Part shown: positions 20,267 to 28,927 of the stretch, one piece after another | Layout: the number at the start of each line of letters is the position of its first letter | Position numbering within the stretch: position 1 is the stretch's first letter | DNA from: WJKG01 sp964627305 | Lineage (GTDB): Bacteria; Zixibacteria; MSB-5A5; GN15; FEB-12 | Direction: 5' to 3' | Length of the DNA: 64,000 nt | NCBI GenBank assembly: GCA_964627305.1 | Contig: CAZVHP010000012.1 | Coordinates: 1-64,000, forward strand | The notes under the pieces: generated by a model | What the model was told of the DNA's origin: nothing | The model's database searches: none | Seen by the model: only the letters and a program-made list of their open reading frames with translations | Program-made: the position numbers and the translations under genes

Positions 20267-21241
20267 TCACAGCAGTCCGCGGGAGTGTCCCCATATGAGC
20301 GTGTTCCAGGCGAATTCTGTCTGCCTGTGATCGAGGGCGACCCTGGCGGTCAACTGCAACCAGATGCCGGTGTGGGGATGCCCGGTATCGGCGGCTGCCT
20401 TGACGACTGCAAGCATGCGCTCGTATCGGCCAAGACGGTACCAGCGGTAGAAAGCGGGAGCGGCCGGGTCATCACAAGGCTGTATAGTGTCGGCGAAATG
20501 CTCAGCCTGCGCCGGGTCGGGGATTGTTTCGCAGTTGGCCAATTGAGCGAGGTTGTTGCCGGTCAGGATGTCGGAGGACCGAATGAAGTCGGGCAGGCGG
20601 TCGTAGCCGATCCCCTGCCTGCCGACAGGCTTCCGGACTTCGAAGATGGCCTGGCCCGAGGCGCGCGTGTAGTAGTCGGCGCTGTTGCGGCCGACCAGAT
20701 CGATCAGGTCGGGCTCGATGGTTCCGGCAGGTCCGATGATGTCCTCGTCGATGTGAAAACGGACCACCTCGCATATGGCGAGGTTACCCGCTCCGGGTCC
20801 GTCGCCAAGGGGCACCATTTGCGACAACTGACACTCCATCTGGAACGGTGATTCAGCCACGCGCGGCGGGCGGACGAGGTCGCTGCGAATGGGGGTCAGA
20901 CCGCTCTTGACGAACTCATCGATGTCGGTGTCGTACTCGGTCGAGGTTAGGGAGACTTGTTCGACGATGTCAAACGGAACGGCCTGGATGACGCATTCGT
21001 GCGTGGCGATGAGGTTGTGACAGGTATCCTTGCGACTGCCATCACGCACCCGCAAAGATGGTGAGAAGGCGACCGTGGGAGGATTGGCCCCGAAGGCGTT
21101 GAAGAATGAAAACGGCGAGAGATTGACCACGCCACTCTCGGAAATGGTCGACACCAGAGCGATCGGGCGCGGGGCGACGCCGCCGAGCAGATAGCGGTGT
21201 ATCTCGGCGGTACTCTTTTCATCGGGGCTAAAGTGCAGCAT
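20267..21241 (-). CDS. Flavin reductase-like (DIM6/NTAB) domain protein
   Basis: The N-terminal 200 residues form an FMN-binding split barrel. The family's features are visible: APRPIALVSTIS near residue 24, NLSPFSFFNAF, and RKDTCHNL. About 100 residues follow that lack an obvious domain. Related proteins sit beside homogentisate genes in other FCB-group bacteria (from memory). No role in the known pathway requires a flavin reductase, so its task is open: it may detoxify a quinone, reduce a pterin, or replace a missing step. It lies between the fumarylacetoacetase and acetoacetyl-CoA synthetase genes on the same strand. Confidence 0.8.
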   Translation of the reverse strand: MLHFSPDEKSTAEIHRYLLGGVAPRPIALVSTISESGVVNLSPFSFFNAFGANPPTVAFSPSLRVRDGSRKDTCHNLIATHECVIQAVPFDIVEQVSLTSTEYDTDIDEFVKSGLTPIRSDLVRPPRVAESPFQMECQLSQMVPLGDGPGAGNLAICEVVRFHIDEDIIGPAGTIEPDLIDLVGRNSADYYTRASGQAIFEVRKPVGRQGIGYDRLPDFIRSSDILTGNNLAQLANCETIPDPAQAEHFADTIQPCDDPAAPAFYRWYRLGRYERMLAVVKAAADTGHPHTGIWLQLTARVALDHRQTEFAWNTLIWGHSRGLL

Positions 21242-21272
21242 GTCTCAATACCTCACATACCGGGCTTTCGGC

Positions 21273-22304
21273 TCAGCGGCCGGACAGCTCGACATTCTTC
21301 TTTTTGGCGAGGATGGAACGATCGGTCGGCGCTTTCACAATCCGGTTGGTCAGTCTTCCCAGCGCGGTAATCTCCAGTTCCATGGTGTCGCCGGCGTCGA
21401 GCCACGTGGGAGTGAATGGTTCGCCGCGCTTGTCGGCTTCGAGGCGGCGGGTACCATTGAGCTCCAGATAGCAGCCGGTGCCGACGGTTCCGGAACCGAT
21501 GACATCGCCGGGGTACAGGTCGACGCCGTAGGAGGCGCGTTCGATGATTTCGGCGAAGGTCCAGTCCATATCCTTGAGGTTGCCCTCGGAGATTAGGGTG
21601 CCGTTGTGGCGGGCGGTCATTTTGAGGTCGAACCTGTTGCCGGATTCGCCGGGGACACGATATGGCTCAAGCTCATCAACAGTGACCAGCCAGGGGCCGA
21701 TGGAGGTGGCAAAGTCCTTGCCCTTGGCCGGGCCGAGATTGAGTTTCATCTCTTCCATCTGTAACAGGCGCGCGGACCAGTCATTCATGATGGTGTAGCC
21801 GGCGATATACTGGTCGGCCTGGCGGGCATCGATGTTACGGCCGTGCCTGCCAATGACGATGGCGCATTCCAGCTCGAAATCCAGACGCTGGAGGTGATCG
21901 CTTTCCACGATGATGTCGCCCTCGCCGAAGATGGCGTTGTGGTTGGTGAAATAGAAGACGGGGTACTGGTCAAATTCGGGGATCATGTCTACTCCCCGAT
22001 TGCGCCGGGCGGTGGCGACGTGCTGCCGGAAGGCATAGCCATCGCGGCAGGATGGCGGATGGGGTACCGGCGCCAGCGGAGTGATATCGGTGACTGGCGG
22101 CAGGTCCCTGCCTTCCTGAATGGCTCGCTCGACATTGCGCGCCGCCTCGATGGCTTTGTTCCCGGCGGAGAGAAGCTCGTTCATGGTCGAGGGTAAATCG
22201 GCACCAAGAACCCTGCCTGCCTCGGCGAGGTCGTACGTCTGCTTATCAACGAAAAGCCCGGCACGCTCCTGGTTGTGCTGATTCTTAAACGATACAAGTT
22301 TCAT
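21273..22304 (-). CDS. Fumarylacetoacetate hydrolase family protein
   Basis: The protein of 343 residues carries the FAH fold signature: FELECAIVIGRHGRNI, GYTIMNDWSAR and KGKDFATSIGPW. Glutamates and an aspartate in these segments are the family's metal ligands. In this cluster it is expected to hydrolyse fumarylacetoacetate to fumarate and acetoacetate. FAH-fold proteins also include other hydrolases and decarboxylases, so the substrate is inferred from context. Its first 20 bases overlap the end of the aminotransferase gene, which points to translational coupling. Confidence 0.88.
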   Translation of the reverse strand: MKLVSFKNQHNQERAGLFVDKQTYDLAEAGRVLGADLPSTMNELLSAGNKAIEAARNVERAIQEGRDLPPVTDITPLAPVPHPPSCRDGYAFRQHVATARRNRGVDMIPEFDQYPVFYFTNHNAIFGEGDIIVESDHLQRLDFELECAIVIGRHGRNIDARQADQYIAGYTIMNDWSARLLQMEEMKLNLGPAKGKDFATSIGPWLVTVDELEPYRVPGESGNRFDLKMTARHNGTLISEGNLKDMDWTFAEIIERASYGVDLYPGDVIGSGTVGTGCYLELNGTRRLEADKRGEPFTPTWLDAGDTMELEITALGRLTNRIVKAPTDRSILAKKKNVELSGR

Positions 22305-23487
22305 TCACAGATCCCTGACTGGTGATGGATTGGGGGTCGATGTGACGGCGACGGCACAGCAGATTCCAGACCTCGTCGATGATCTCAAGCGCGAGGCTGG
22401 TTTCATCGTCGGTGCCGGAGTTGATGCGGATGCCGCGATCAATTCCGAACCGCTCCAGCGGCCGCACGATCAGGCCCCGGTTCAGGCACTGTTCATAGAA
22501 TTCGAGCGCGAAATCGCGATCGGGCATGAGGAGCATGTAGAAGTTGGCGGCTGTTTCGACAAACGGAATGTTCATGCGCACGAAAGCCTGTCGGAGTGCC
22601 TCGAGCGAGCGGGTGTTCAGTTCAAGTGTCCGGAGCAGAAAGGCGTCATCATCGAGGGCACCAAGAGCACCCGCCTGAGCGAGCAGATTCGGTTCGAACG
22701 GCAGGCGCACCTTGTAGAGCTGCGCGATGATGTTATCCGGGCCGACAGCGTAACCGATTCGCAGCCCCCCGAGGCCGTAGATTTTCGACAGCGTGCGAGT
22801 GACCAGCAAGTTTGGGTAGTCATAATCGGTACCGTTGGGATAATCCTGGTGAAGCGCAGCATAGGCATCGTAGGCCTCATCGAGAATGACGAGAACGTCT
22901 GAGGGCACTCTGGTCATGAAGTGCTCGAAAGCATCCCGTGTGAACATAGTGCCGGTCGGGTTGTTGGGGTTGGCCAGGTAGACGATTCTCGTCCGACTGT
23001 TGATACCGTCAGCGATGGCTTCGAGGTCGAAGCCCCAGCTTTCCAGAGGGACAAGCCTGAGTTCATGGCCGAGTTTCTGCGTGCTGACATAGATACCGAT
23101 GAACGTGCCTTCGACGGTGAGCAGATGTTCGCCGCGGTTCATGAAGGCGTTGACGGTGCCAGCCAGCAGGGAATCGGTGCCGTGGCCACAGATGATCTGT
23201 GCCGGCGATTTGCCCAGCCGGGAGGCGAGTGCCTGCACCAGTTGTGGCGTGCCGGGATCGACATAGCGGTGCAGCATGCCGAGGGCCTTTTCGATGGCTG
23301 CAACCGCCTTCGGGCTTGGCCCGAGGGGATTCTCGTTGGATGCGAGCTTGATGATCCGGGTGAGTTTCTTTTCGCGGGCGAGTTCCTCGATTGGTTTACC
23401 CGGTTTGTAGGGATTCAGATTGGCCACGTAGTCCGGTATGGGAATGCGTGTTCCCGGGGCGTTGTCGTTTTTGTCGTTCGCTGTCAT
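22285..23487 (-). CDS. HisC-like aminotransferase, probable tyrosine aminotransferase
   Basis: This is a fold-type I PLP aminotransferase resembling histidinol-phosphate aminotransferase. The ASNENPLGPSP start, NPNNPTG, DEAYDAY, and the PLP lysine in LSKIYGLGGLRIGY are all intact. The gene sits between homogentisate dioxygenase and fumarylacetoacetase, and no other aminotransferase is in the cluster. It most likely converts tyrosine to 4-hydroxyphenylpyruvate; HisC-type enzymes are known to accept aromatic amino acids. ATG 23487 is chosen because the conserved sequence begins there; the open frame extends 21 codons upstream. The 3' end overlaps the next gene by 20 bases. Confidence 0.87.
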   Translation of the reverse strand: MTANDKNDNAPGTRIPIPDYVANLNPYKPGKPIEELAREKKLTRIIKLASNENPLGPSPKAVAAIEKALGMLHRYVDPGTPQLVQALASRLGKSPAQIICGHGTDSLLAGTVNAFMNRGEHLLTVEGTFIGIYVSTQKLGHELRLVPLESWGFDLEAIADGINSRTRIVYLANPNNPTGTMFTRDAFEHFMTRVPSDVLVILDEAYDAYAALHQDYPNGTDYDYPNLLVTRTLSKIYGLGGLRIGYAVGPDNIIAQLYKVRLPFEPNLLAQAGALGALDDDAFLLRTLELNTRSLEALRQAFVRMNIPFVETAANFYMLLMPDRDFALEFYEQCLNRGLIVRPLERFGIDRGIRINSGTDDETSLALEIIDEVWNLLCRRRHIDPQSITSQGSVNETCIV

Positions 23488-23586
23488 AGTCGTCTCACGT
23501 TGTTCAGTGCCCCGGTGTCGGTGCACTGGTCTGTTTCCTGCTGTCTGCAACAGTCATTGTGCGTACTGGTTCCGGCCAAAGGCATC

Positions 23587-24747
23587 CTACTCTTTCAGCC
23601 ACGACTGCGGGTATGACTCATCGAGCGCCTGCCTGACCGGCAGCGTGAGTTTCAGCGGCTGGAAAGTATCTATCATGACTGCGTACTCGTTTGTCTTTTT
23701 GGCCCCGACACTGGCCTCAGTCTTGCCCGGTTGGGGGCCGTGGGGCATTCCGGACGGATGCAAGGTGATGGAGCCTTCCCTGATGCCTTTTCGGGACATG
23801 AAATTCCCCTCAGCGTAGTAGAGCACCTCATCGCTGTCGATATTGGAGTGGAAATAGGGGGCCGGGATGGCATTCGGATGGAAGTCAAACAGCCGCGGTG
23901 TGAAGTTGCACAGAACGAATGTCCGGGTTTCCAGCAGTTGGTGTACGGGTGGCGGCTGGTGGGTTTTGCCCACAATGGGACAGAAGTCACGGATATTGAC
24001 GGCCCAGGGGTAATGGTAGCCGTCCCATCCGACGACATCGAAGGGATGGTGGGGCACAATCAGTTCGTGGAGCTGTCCGCGCGCCTTGAGGATGATAGTG
24101 AATTCTCCGGTTTCGTCGTGCGGTTCGGCGTATTGGGGGACCTTGATATCGCGTTCGCAGACAGGGGCGCCTTCGACAAGCTGCCCGTAGTCGTTGCGGT
24201 ACCTGCGGGGGATATCATAGGCGGTAGCTGATTCACAGATGAGCAGCTTGTTGGCCTGGGTCTGTTCGAAGTGAAGCTGATATGTTGTGCCTTTGGGGAT
24301 GACAAGCTGATCACCGTCCTCGAACGCCATGCGTCCGTATTCGGAGTGCATGGTCCCTGCGCCATGATGGACGAAAATGTATTCATCAAACTGGTTGCGG
24401 AAGAAGCGATCGCTGTTTTCGGTGGGCGCGGCGATGGAGATGATGCAGGTATCATTGAACAGGCAGCGCCGGCGCGACTGGATGAAATCTCCGGCAACAG
24501 CTATCTGGTCGGTGAAGAAGTGAGTGTATAGCAGCGGGGCCTCGGGCCACTCGGCGGAGTCCGGCAGATCGATCAAGCGTCGGCGCAGCAGCTTCGACGG
24601 TATGTTGATATGGTACTTGTTTGAGAAGATGCCGGAGAACCCCAAAGTTGAGAACAGCTCCTCGCGATAGAGGGACTTGCCGTCGGGTTTGTAGTGGGTT
24701 GTATGCGGCTTACGAGGTATGTCGCCCAGTTTGTGGTAGAATGCCAT
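23587..24747 (-). CDS. hmgA: Homogentisate 1,2-dioxygenase
   Basis: The enzyme opens the ring of homogentisate to give maleylacetoacetate, using Fe(II) and O2. The protein of 386 residues has the cupin-type iron site region, including HHPFDVVGWDGYHYPWAVNI, EVLYYAEGNFMSRKG and LHPSGMPHGPQPG. The start is the ATG at 24747 (MAFYHKLG), where homology begins; the upstream frame overlaps the HPPD gene in another reading. It is shorter than the human enzyme (about 445 residues) but fits bacterial homologues. Only 34 bases separate it from the HPPD gene. Confidence 0.93.
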   Translation of the reverse strand: MAFYHKLGDIPRKPHTTHYKPDGKSLYREELFSTLGFSGIFSNKYHINIPSKLLRRRLIDLPDSAEWPEAPLLYTHFFTDQIAVAGDFIQSRRRCLFNDTCIISIAAPTENSDRFFRNQFDEYIFVHHGAGTMHSEYGRMAFEDGDQLVIPKGTTYQLHFEQTQANKLLICESATAYDIPRRYRNDYGQLVEGAPVCERDIKVPQYAEPHDETGEFTIILKARGQLHELIVPHHPFDVVGWDGYHYPWAVNIRDFCPIVGKTHQPPPVHQLLETRTFVLCNFTPRLFDFHPNAIPAPYFHSNIDSDEVLYYAEGNFMSRKGIREGSITLHPSGMPHGPQPGKTEASVGAKKTNEYAVMIDTFQPLKLTLPVRQALDESYPQSWLKE

Positions 24748-24781
24748 AGGTACGCTCCGGTGTTCTGTGCGGTTCTCGGTT

Positions 24782-25885
24782 TTACAGGCTGCCACGAAGC
24801 ATCTGATCGCGTTCAATGGCCTCAAAAAGAGCCTGGAAATTGCCGTGGCCGAATCCCTGACTGCCTCCCTGTCGCTGGATGATCTCGAGAAACAGGGTGG
24901 GCCGGTCACCGATCGGCTTGGTGAACAACTGCAGCAGGTAACCGTCGCCCTCGTTGTCGACCAGAATGCCGAGTCGCTGCAGATCGTCCCAGTTCTCGGT
25001 GATACGGAAGCCTTTGGCTTTCTGATCCTCGAAATAGGTATCCGGGACAGAGAGGAACTCGACACCGTTGGCTCTCAAGGCGGTGATGGAAGATATGATA
25101 TCCTCCGTGGCGATCGCTATATGCTGAACGCCGCTGCCATTGTACTCGTCAATATACTCCTCAATTTGAGAACGCTTCAGCCCCTTGTAAGGTTCGTTGA
25201 TGGGGTTGCGGATTTTGCTGTCGCTGCTGCGCACGACTTTGGAGAGCAAGGCAGAGTAATTCGTGGCAATATCGCCCGGTCCGAAATCGACGAATGTTTC
25301 AAACTCAAGCGCCTTCTCGAAGTAGGAGGACCAGTAGTTCATCTCGTTGACACGGACATTGCCGACGATGTGATCGATGTTGCGGATGCCGGTGTCGTGT
25401 CGATCCAGGTGGATTTTCTGCAGCGGCTGGTCGAAGCCGGGGCGGTGAATACCGTGGTAATCGTCGCGGTTGACGAATACCAGTTCGGTATCATCATACA
25501 GCTTGATGGCGGCCTCACGAAAGATGCCGTTGTCGTCCCGGAACTCCTCGGGCGGGCGGACAGGGATACCGCCGTGCCGGGTGGCGCGTTCGAAGGTGCG
25601 GGCGACGTCGTCGACCTCCATGCTCCAGCGCTTGACACCGTCGCCGTGCTCAGATACAAACGCCGAGACCTCGCAGGCGCCGGCCTTGATAGTGGAGGTA
25701 ACGACAATCTTGAGGTCGTTCTTGGTGAGGTAGAAGGACATCCGGTCTTTGGATCCGGTCTCAGGCCCTTTGTATCCGACAATGTCCAGTCCCATAGCGC
25801 TGGCCCACCAGAATGCGACCATGCGGGCGGAGCCGACATAGAGCTCAAGGTAGTCGTAGCCACGGATTCCCATTGTATCAGCCAT
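24782..25885 (-). CDS. hpd: 4-hydroxyphenylpyruvate dioxygenase
   Basis: The enzyme converts 4-hydroxyphenylpyruvate to homogentisate. Two VOC-type domains make up 367 residues. The iron ligands are visible as His172 (NIDHIVGNV), His255 (GVQHIAIAT) and Glu334 (FLEIIQRQG). The C-terminal segment GFGHGNFQALFEAIE is the normal gate helix. ATG 25885 is chosen because it follows an AAAGGG ribosome site and begins the domain; the open frame runs 21 codons further. It is the first gene of the eight-gene aromatic-degradation run on this strand. Confidence 0.96.
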   Translation of the reverse strand: MADTMGIRGYDYLELYVGSARMVAFWWASAMGLDIVGYKGPETGSKDRMSFYLTKNDLKIVVTSTIKAGACEVSAFVSEHGDGVKRWSMEVDDVARTFERATRHGGIPVRPPEEFRDDNGIFREAAIKLYDDTELVFVNRDDYHGIHRPGFDQPLQKIHLDRHDTGIRNIDHIVGNVRVNEMNYWSSYFEKALEFETFVDFGPGDIATNYSALLSKVVRSSDSKIRNPINEPYKGLKRSQIEEYIDEYNGSGVQHIAIATEDIISSITALRANGVEFLSVPDTYFEDQKAKGFRITENWDDLQRLGILVDNEGDGYLLQLFTKPIGDRPTLFLEIIQRQGGSQGFGHGNFQALFEAIERDQMLRGSL

Positions 25886-26040
25886 GATGAACCCTTTCTT
25901 GCAGAAATGCGGGTTAAGCGACCGGCACAATTGACGCGGCGGTGACATGATCGCCGGAGCGTCCTCTCCCTCCCCGCATGATGTGGAGACGACCTTTGGC
26001 GTCGGTGACCGGTCGAAGGATATTCGATTTGTGCGCGAAT

Positions 26041-26069
26041 AAGATAGGACGAAAGCTTACCGTGCGCAA
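26041..26069 (-). promoter_or_regulatory. Possible promoter of the aromatic-degradation operon
   Basis: On the minus strand TTGCGC (26069-26064) and TATCTT (26046-26041) are 17 bases apart, about 155 bases upstream of the HPPD start. The -35 match is only partial, which suggests moderate or regulated expression. Confidence 0.4.
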
Positions 26070-26149
26070 CCGGTTTGGTTGGGGGGTGTGGTTGAGCGAC
26101 GGCAGCCTGTCACGTGGGGGTCATGAGCACACTCACCCCACATGCACAG

Positions 26150-26177
26150 CGGCCGCTTCACGTTCATGAAGCGGCCG
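26150..26177 (-). terminator. Hairpin after the primary sigma factor gene
   Basis: A perfect 11-base-pair GC-rich stem (26150-26160 with 26167-26177) closes a six-base loop, 29 bases beyond the sigma-factor stop codon. No T run follows on the minus strand. It separates rpoD from the aromatic operon. Confidence 0.6.
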
Positions 26178-26205
26178 TCAGGGATTCCTGTGATGGACTG
26201 ATAGT

Positions 26206-27060
26206 CTAATTCAGATAAGCTCTGAGAGAGCGGCTCCGCGAGGCATGCCGCAACCGGCGAATCGCTTTCTCCTTGATCTGGCGCACACGTTCGCGCGTCA
26301 GTGAGAACCTCGCCCCGATCTCCTCGAGGGTGAGCGCCTTTTCGTGGTTCAACCCGAAATAGAGGTTGATCACTTCGGCCTCACGCGGTGTCAGCGTGTC
26401 CAGTGCCTTCTCGATCTCCACGCGTAGGGACTGCTTGAGCAGAGCCTCGTCCGGTGAGGGCTGATACTCATCCTCGAGCACATCGATCAGTGAGTTGTCC
26501 TCGGATACCGAGAAGGGGGCATCGAGGGACAAGTGCGAGTTGGAGATCTTCAGGGTATCGGAGACTTCATTCTCCGACAGCTCCAGTTCCTTGGCGATTT
26601 CATCAGGCGATGGCTCGCGTCCCAGCCCCTGTTCGAGGCGGCTGGAGATTTTGCCGATTTTGTGCAGGGTGCCAACCCGGTTGAGCGGGAGCCTGACGAT
26701 ACGGCTCTGCTCGGCCAGCGCCTGCAAAATGGCCTGTCGAATCCACCAGACAGCGTAACTGATGAACTTGAACCCGCGGGTTTCATCGAACCTCTTAGCC
26801 GCTTTGATAAGGCCGATATTGCCTTCATTGATAAGATCGGCGAGGGACAAACCCTGGTTCTGATACTGCTTGGCCACCGAGACGACAAAGCGCAGATTGG
26901 CTTTAGTCAGCTTCTCCAGGGCCTTCTTGTCGCCCTGCTTGATCCGACGGGCCAGTCGCACTTCTTCATCGGCGGTGATGAGAGGTGTTTCCCCGATTTC
27001 GCGGAGATAGAGGTCTAATGACCTGTCTTCGTCGCGATATTTTAGGGATTGTTTAGCCAC
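26206..27060 (-). CDS. rpoD: Primary-type RNA polymerase sigma-70 factor
   Basis: This sigma factor directs RNA polymerase to housekeeping promoters. The 284-residue protein begins with region 1.2 (DLYLREIGETPLITADEE), with no region 1.1. It continues with region 2 (ANLRFVVSVAKQYQ, GLIKAAKRFDETRGFKFISYAVWWIRQAI), region 3 and region 4 (LTPREAEVINLYFG, TRERVRQIKEKAIRRLRH). Short primary sigmas like this are usual in Bacteroidetes/Chlorobi relatives. A group 2 factor is possible if another rpoD exists elsewhere. A CGTTGT/ACAACG dyad at 27125-27142 lies upstream and may be an operator or the end of the protease transcript. Confidence 0.92.
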   Translation of the reverse strand: MAKQSLKYRDEDRSLDLYLREIGETPLITADEEVRLARRIKQGDKKALEKLTKANLRFVVSVAKQYQNQGLSLADLINEGNIGLIKAAKRFDETRGFKFISYAVWWIRQAILQALAEQSRIVRLPLNRVGTLHKIGKISSRLEQGLGREPSPDEIAKELELSENEVSDTLKISNSHLSLDAPFSVSEDNSLIDVLEDEYQPSPDEALLKQSLRVEIEKALDTLTPREAEVINLYFGLNHEKALTLEEIGARFSLTRERVRQIKEKAIRRLRHASRSRSLRAYLN

Positions 27061-27177
27061 GGTCTGTTAACAGCTCCTTCCCATTGGTGTCTCCGGCTTC
27101 TGGCCGGGACTTTCCTATATCCAACGTTGTTCTTGTACAACGACGTAATTGTCAGGTTCCTCGAACACGGAGACAGT

Positions 27178-28671
27178 CTATCGCCGGATTACTTTGCGCG
27201 CAATGGTACCGTCGGGTTCCTGGACAATCAACGGTATCCTGCTGACTGATTCATCCAGTTCGGTCAGGGAGCGTCGAAGGTCCGCCAATGACTGTATTGG
27301 TACGTTGTTCACCTGCAGGATGATGGTACCGCGAGTGATAGCCGAATTCGCGGCGGGGCTATTGGCGTATATGCGCCGCACGTACACGCCATCGACATGC
27401 TGCAACCCCAGCACCCGTGCGATCTGGGGAGTGAAGGTGATAACCTCCATCCCCAGCCAGGTCTCAAGTTCGAAGTCGTCTCTTGTTTCTGTTCCGGCGA
27501 GGAAAGTGTCACGGTCGCCGATGATCGTCTCCAGCAGCATTCTCTCTTTGTTTCGATATATCTCAATCGGCACGGTCTGACCCTTCCGTATGGTGGAGAC
27601 CAGGACGGTGAACTGGCCCACATTCTCAACCGGCCTGCCGTTGAAGGTCGCGATCACGTCACCGGCACGCAGTCCGGAGCGTTCGGCCGGTGAATTGGCG
27701 AATACCGAATCGATCATTACGCCGTAGACCGCATCCATCCCCTGGCGGCGGGCCTCACGCTCGGTAACATTTCCCCCGATGTATACACCCAGCCAGCCGC
27801 GGGACGCCCGTCCCGAGGAAATCAGATCGGGGACAATAGCTCTGGCGATGTTAATGGGTATGGCAAATCCAATGCCGACGGAGGAGCCGGTGGGGCTGGA
27901 TATGGCGGCATTGACGCCGATACACTCGCCGCGGAGGTTCAGCAGCGGGCCGCCCGAGTTGCCGGGATTGATGGAGGCATCGGTCTGTATGTAGTTCTGG
28001 TAGCGGGGCGTATCGGACCCGAATCGCAGGTTACTCCTGCCTTTGGCCGAGATGACACCCACCGTCACGGTGCGGTCCAGCCCCTGTTGAGGGAAAGGAT
28101 TGCCGATAGCAATGGCCCAGTCTCCGACCCGTATCGAGTCCGAGTTGCCGAAAGGAATGGCCACAATTTCATCCTCCGGCTCAATCTTAAGGACTGCCAG
28201 GTCAGTGTGAGGATCGGCCCCGACGAGGACAGCATCGTAGGCGTAGCCGGTCGAGGTTCGTACCACCAGTTCCTCACCATCGGCGATCACATGGTAGTTC
28301 GTGAGCACATATCCGTCGGTCCGGAAGAAGAACCCGGACCCGTTGGAGGTATTCGATCCGCGGTGCCACCACGGCAGGGCTTCATCGCGGGATTTCGCTG
28401 ATATGTTGACGACGGCATCCTGAATCGACTCCACGACGGAGACGAACGGTGATTGCAGGTGATCGTTCACCTTCACCACGGGATAGGCACTACCAAACGA
28501 CCCGATCGTCTCCGGTGACTGAGCCACGCTGGATGGCGACAAGTCCAGATTGGATGCAACTAATACCCCGATGAGCACTCCAGCCAAAGACAGAACGATC
28601 AGGGCCAGCGCACTGGACCCCGTGCGTTTCCTGGAATGCGGTGGGGACGAGGGAAAGTAGCGGTTTGCCAA
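27178..28671 (-). CDS. DegP/HtrA periplasmic serine protease
   Basis: This is a trypsin-fold protease with two PDZ domains, for degrading or refolding damaged envelope proteins. A membrane anchor or signal segment spans about residues 19-40. The catalytic triad is His127 (NYHV), Asp157 (HTDLAV) and Ser239 (GNSGGPL). PDZ1 begins near residue 285 and PDZ2 near 400. The length of 497 residues fits DegP/DegQ. A consensus sigma-70 promoter lies 34 bases upstream of the start, so expression is probably constitutive. A second HtrA-type protease is encoded at 39.6-41.0 kb. Confidence 0.93.
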   Translation of the reverse strand: MANRYFPSSPPHSRKRTGSSALALIVLSLAGVLIGVLVASNLDLSPSSVAQSPETIGSFGSAYPVVKVNDHLQSPFVSVVESIQDAVVNISAKSRDEALPWWHRGSNTSNGSGFFFRTDGYVLTNYHVIADGEELVVRTSTGYAYDAVLVGADPHTDLAVLKIEPEDEIVAIPFGNSDSIRVGDWAIAIGNPFPQQGLDRTVTVGVISAKGRSNLRFGSDTPRYQNYIQTDASINPGNSGGPLLNLRGECIGVNAAISSPTGSSVGIGFAIPINIARAIVPDLISSGRASRGWLGVYIGGNVTEREARRQGMDAVYGVMIDSVFANSPAERSGLRAGDVIATFNGRPVENVGQFTVLVSTIRKGQTVPIEIYRNKERMLLETIIGDRDTFLAGTETRDDFELETWLGMEVITFTPQIARVLGLQHVDGVYVRRIYANSPAANSAITRGTIILQVNNVPIQSLADLRRSLTELDESVSRIPLIVQEPDGTIARKVIRR

Positions 28672-28704
28672 GCCTGCTTTGTCCTCCAGAAGTTAAAGCC
28701 TCGT

Positions 28705-28733
28705 AGTATACACAATCTCCGCAACATTGTCAA
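28705..28733 (-). promoter_or_regulatory. Consensus sigma-70 promoter of the DegP gene
   Basis: On the minus strand a perfect TTGACA (28733-28728) is followed after exactly 17 bases by TATACT (28710-28705). Transcription would start about 27 bases before the ATG. This is the best promoter in the window. Confidence 0.82.
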
Positions 28734-28889
28734 CACTTTTATCAGCGAAGGTTGTCTATATTGATAACGCAGCCACAGGCGATTTGATTCAAGGAAATTG
28801 GACTTGCGGCCTTATTTGCTGCCGTCTTTGCTGCGGTCAACTGATCCCCGGAACGAGGCCCTGCCGGTGAGGGTCGCGGCGCTATGTTG

Positions 28890-28918
28890 TTGACATTTAA
28901 GCCGAATCGGCCTAACTT
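28890..28918 (+). promoter_or_regulatory. Probable sigma-70 promoter of the aldolase-folBK operon
   Basis: TTGACA (28890-28895) and TAACTT (28913-28918) are 17 bases apart. The predicted start site near 28925 is almost at the first ATG (28928). Either the message is leaderless or translation begins at ATG 28943 or 28946. Confidence 0.6.
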
Positions 28919-28927
28919 CCGTTCGCG

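Larger units (their letters stand above)
25886..26205. other. Intergenic region between the sigma factor and HPPD genes
   Basis: This 320-base gap carries the presumed promoter of the aromatic-degradation operon and the hairpin that ends the sigma-factor gene (separate entries). A weaker GTGGGG/CCCCAC inverted repeat lies near 26114-26142. I see no coding sequence here. Confidence 0.5.

Noticed and set aside
22285..23487. Annotation of this aminotransferase as histidinol-phosphate aminotransferase (histidine synthesis)
   Set aside because: No other histidine gene is near, and the gene is embedded and overlapping in the aromatic-degradation cluster; a tyrosine role is more likely.
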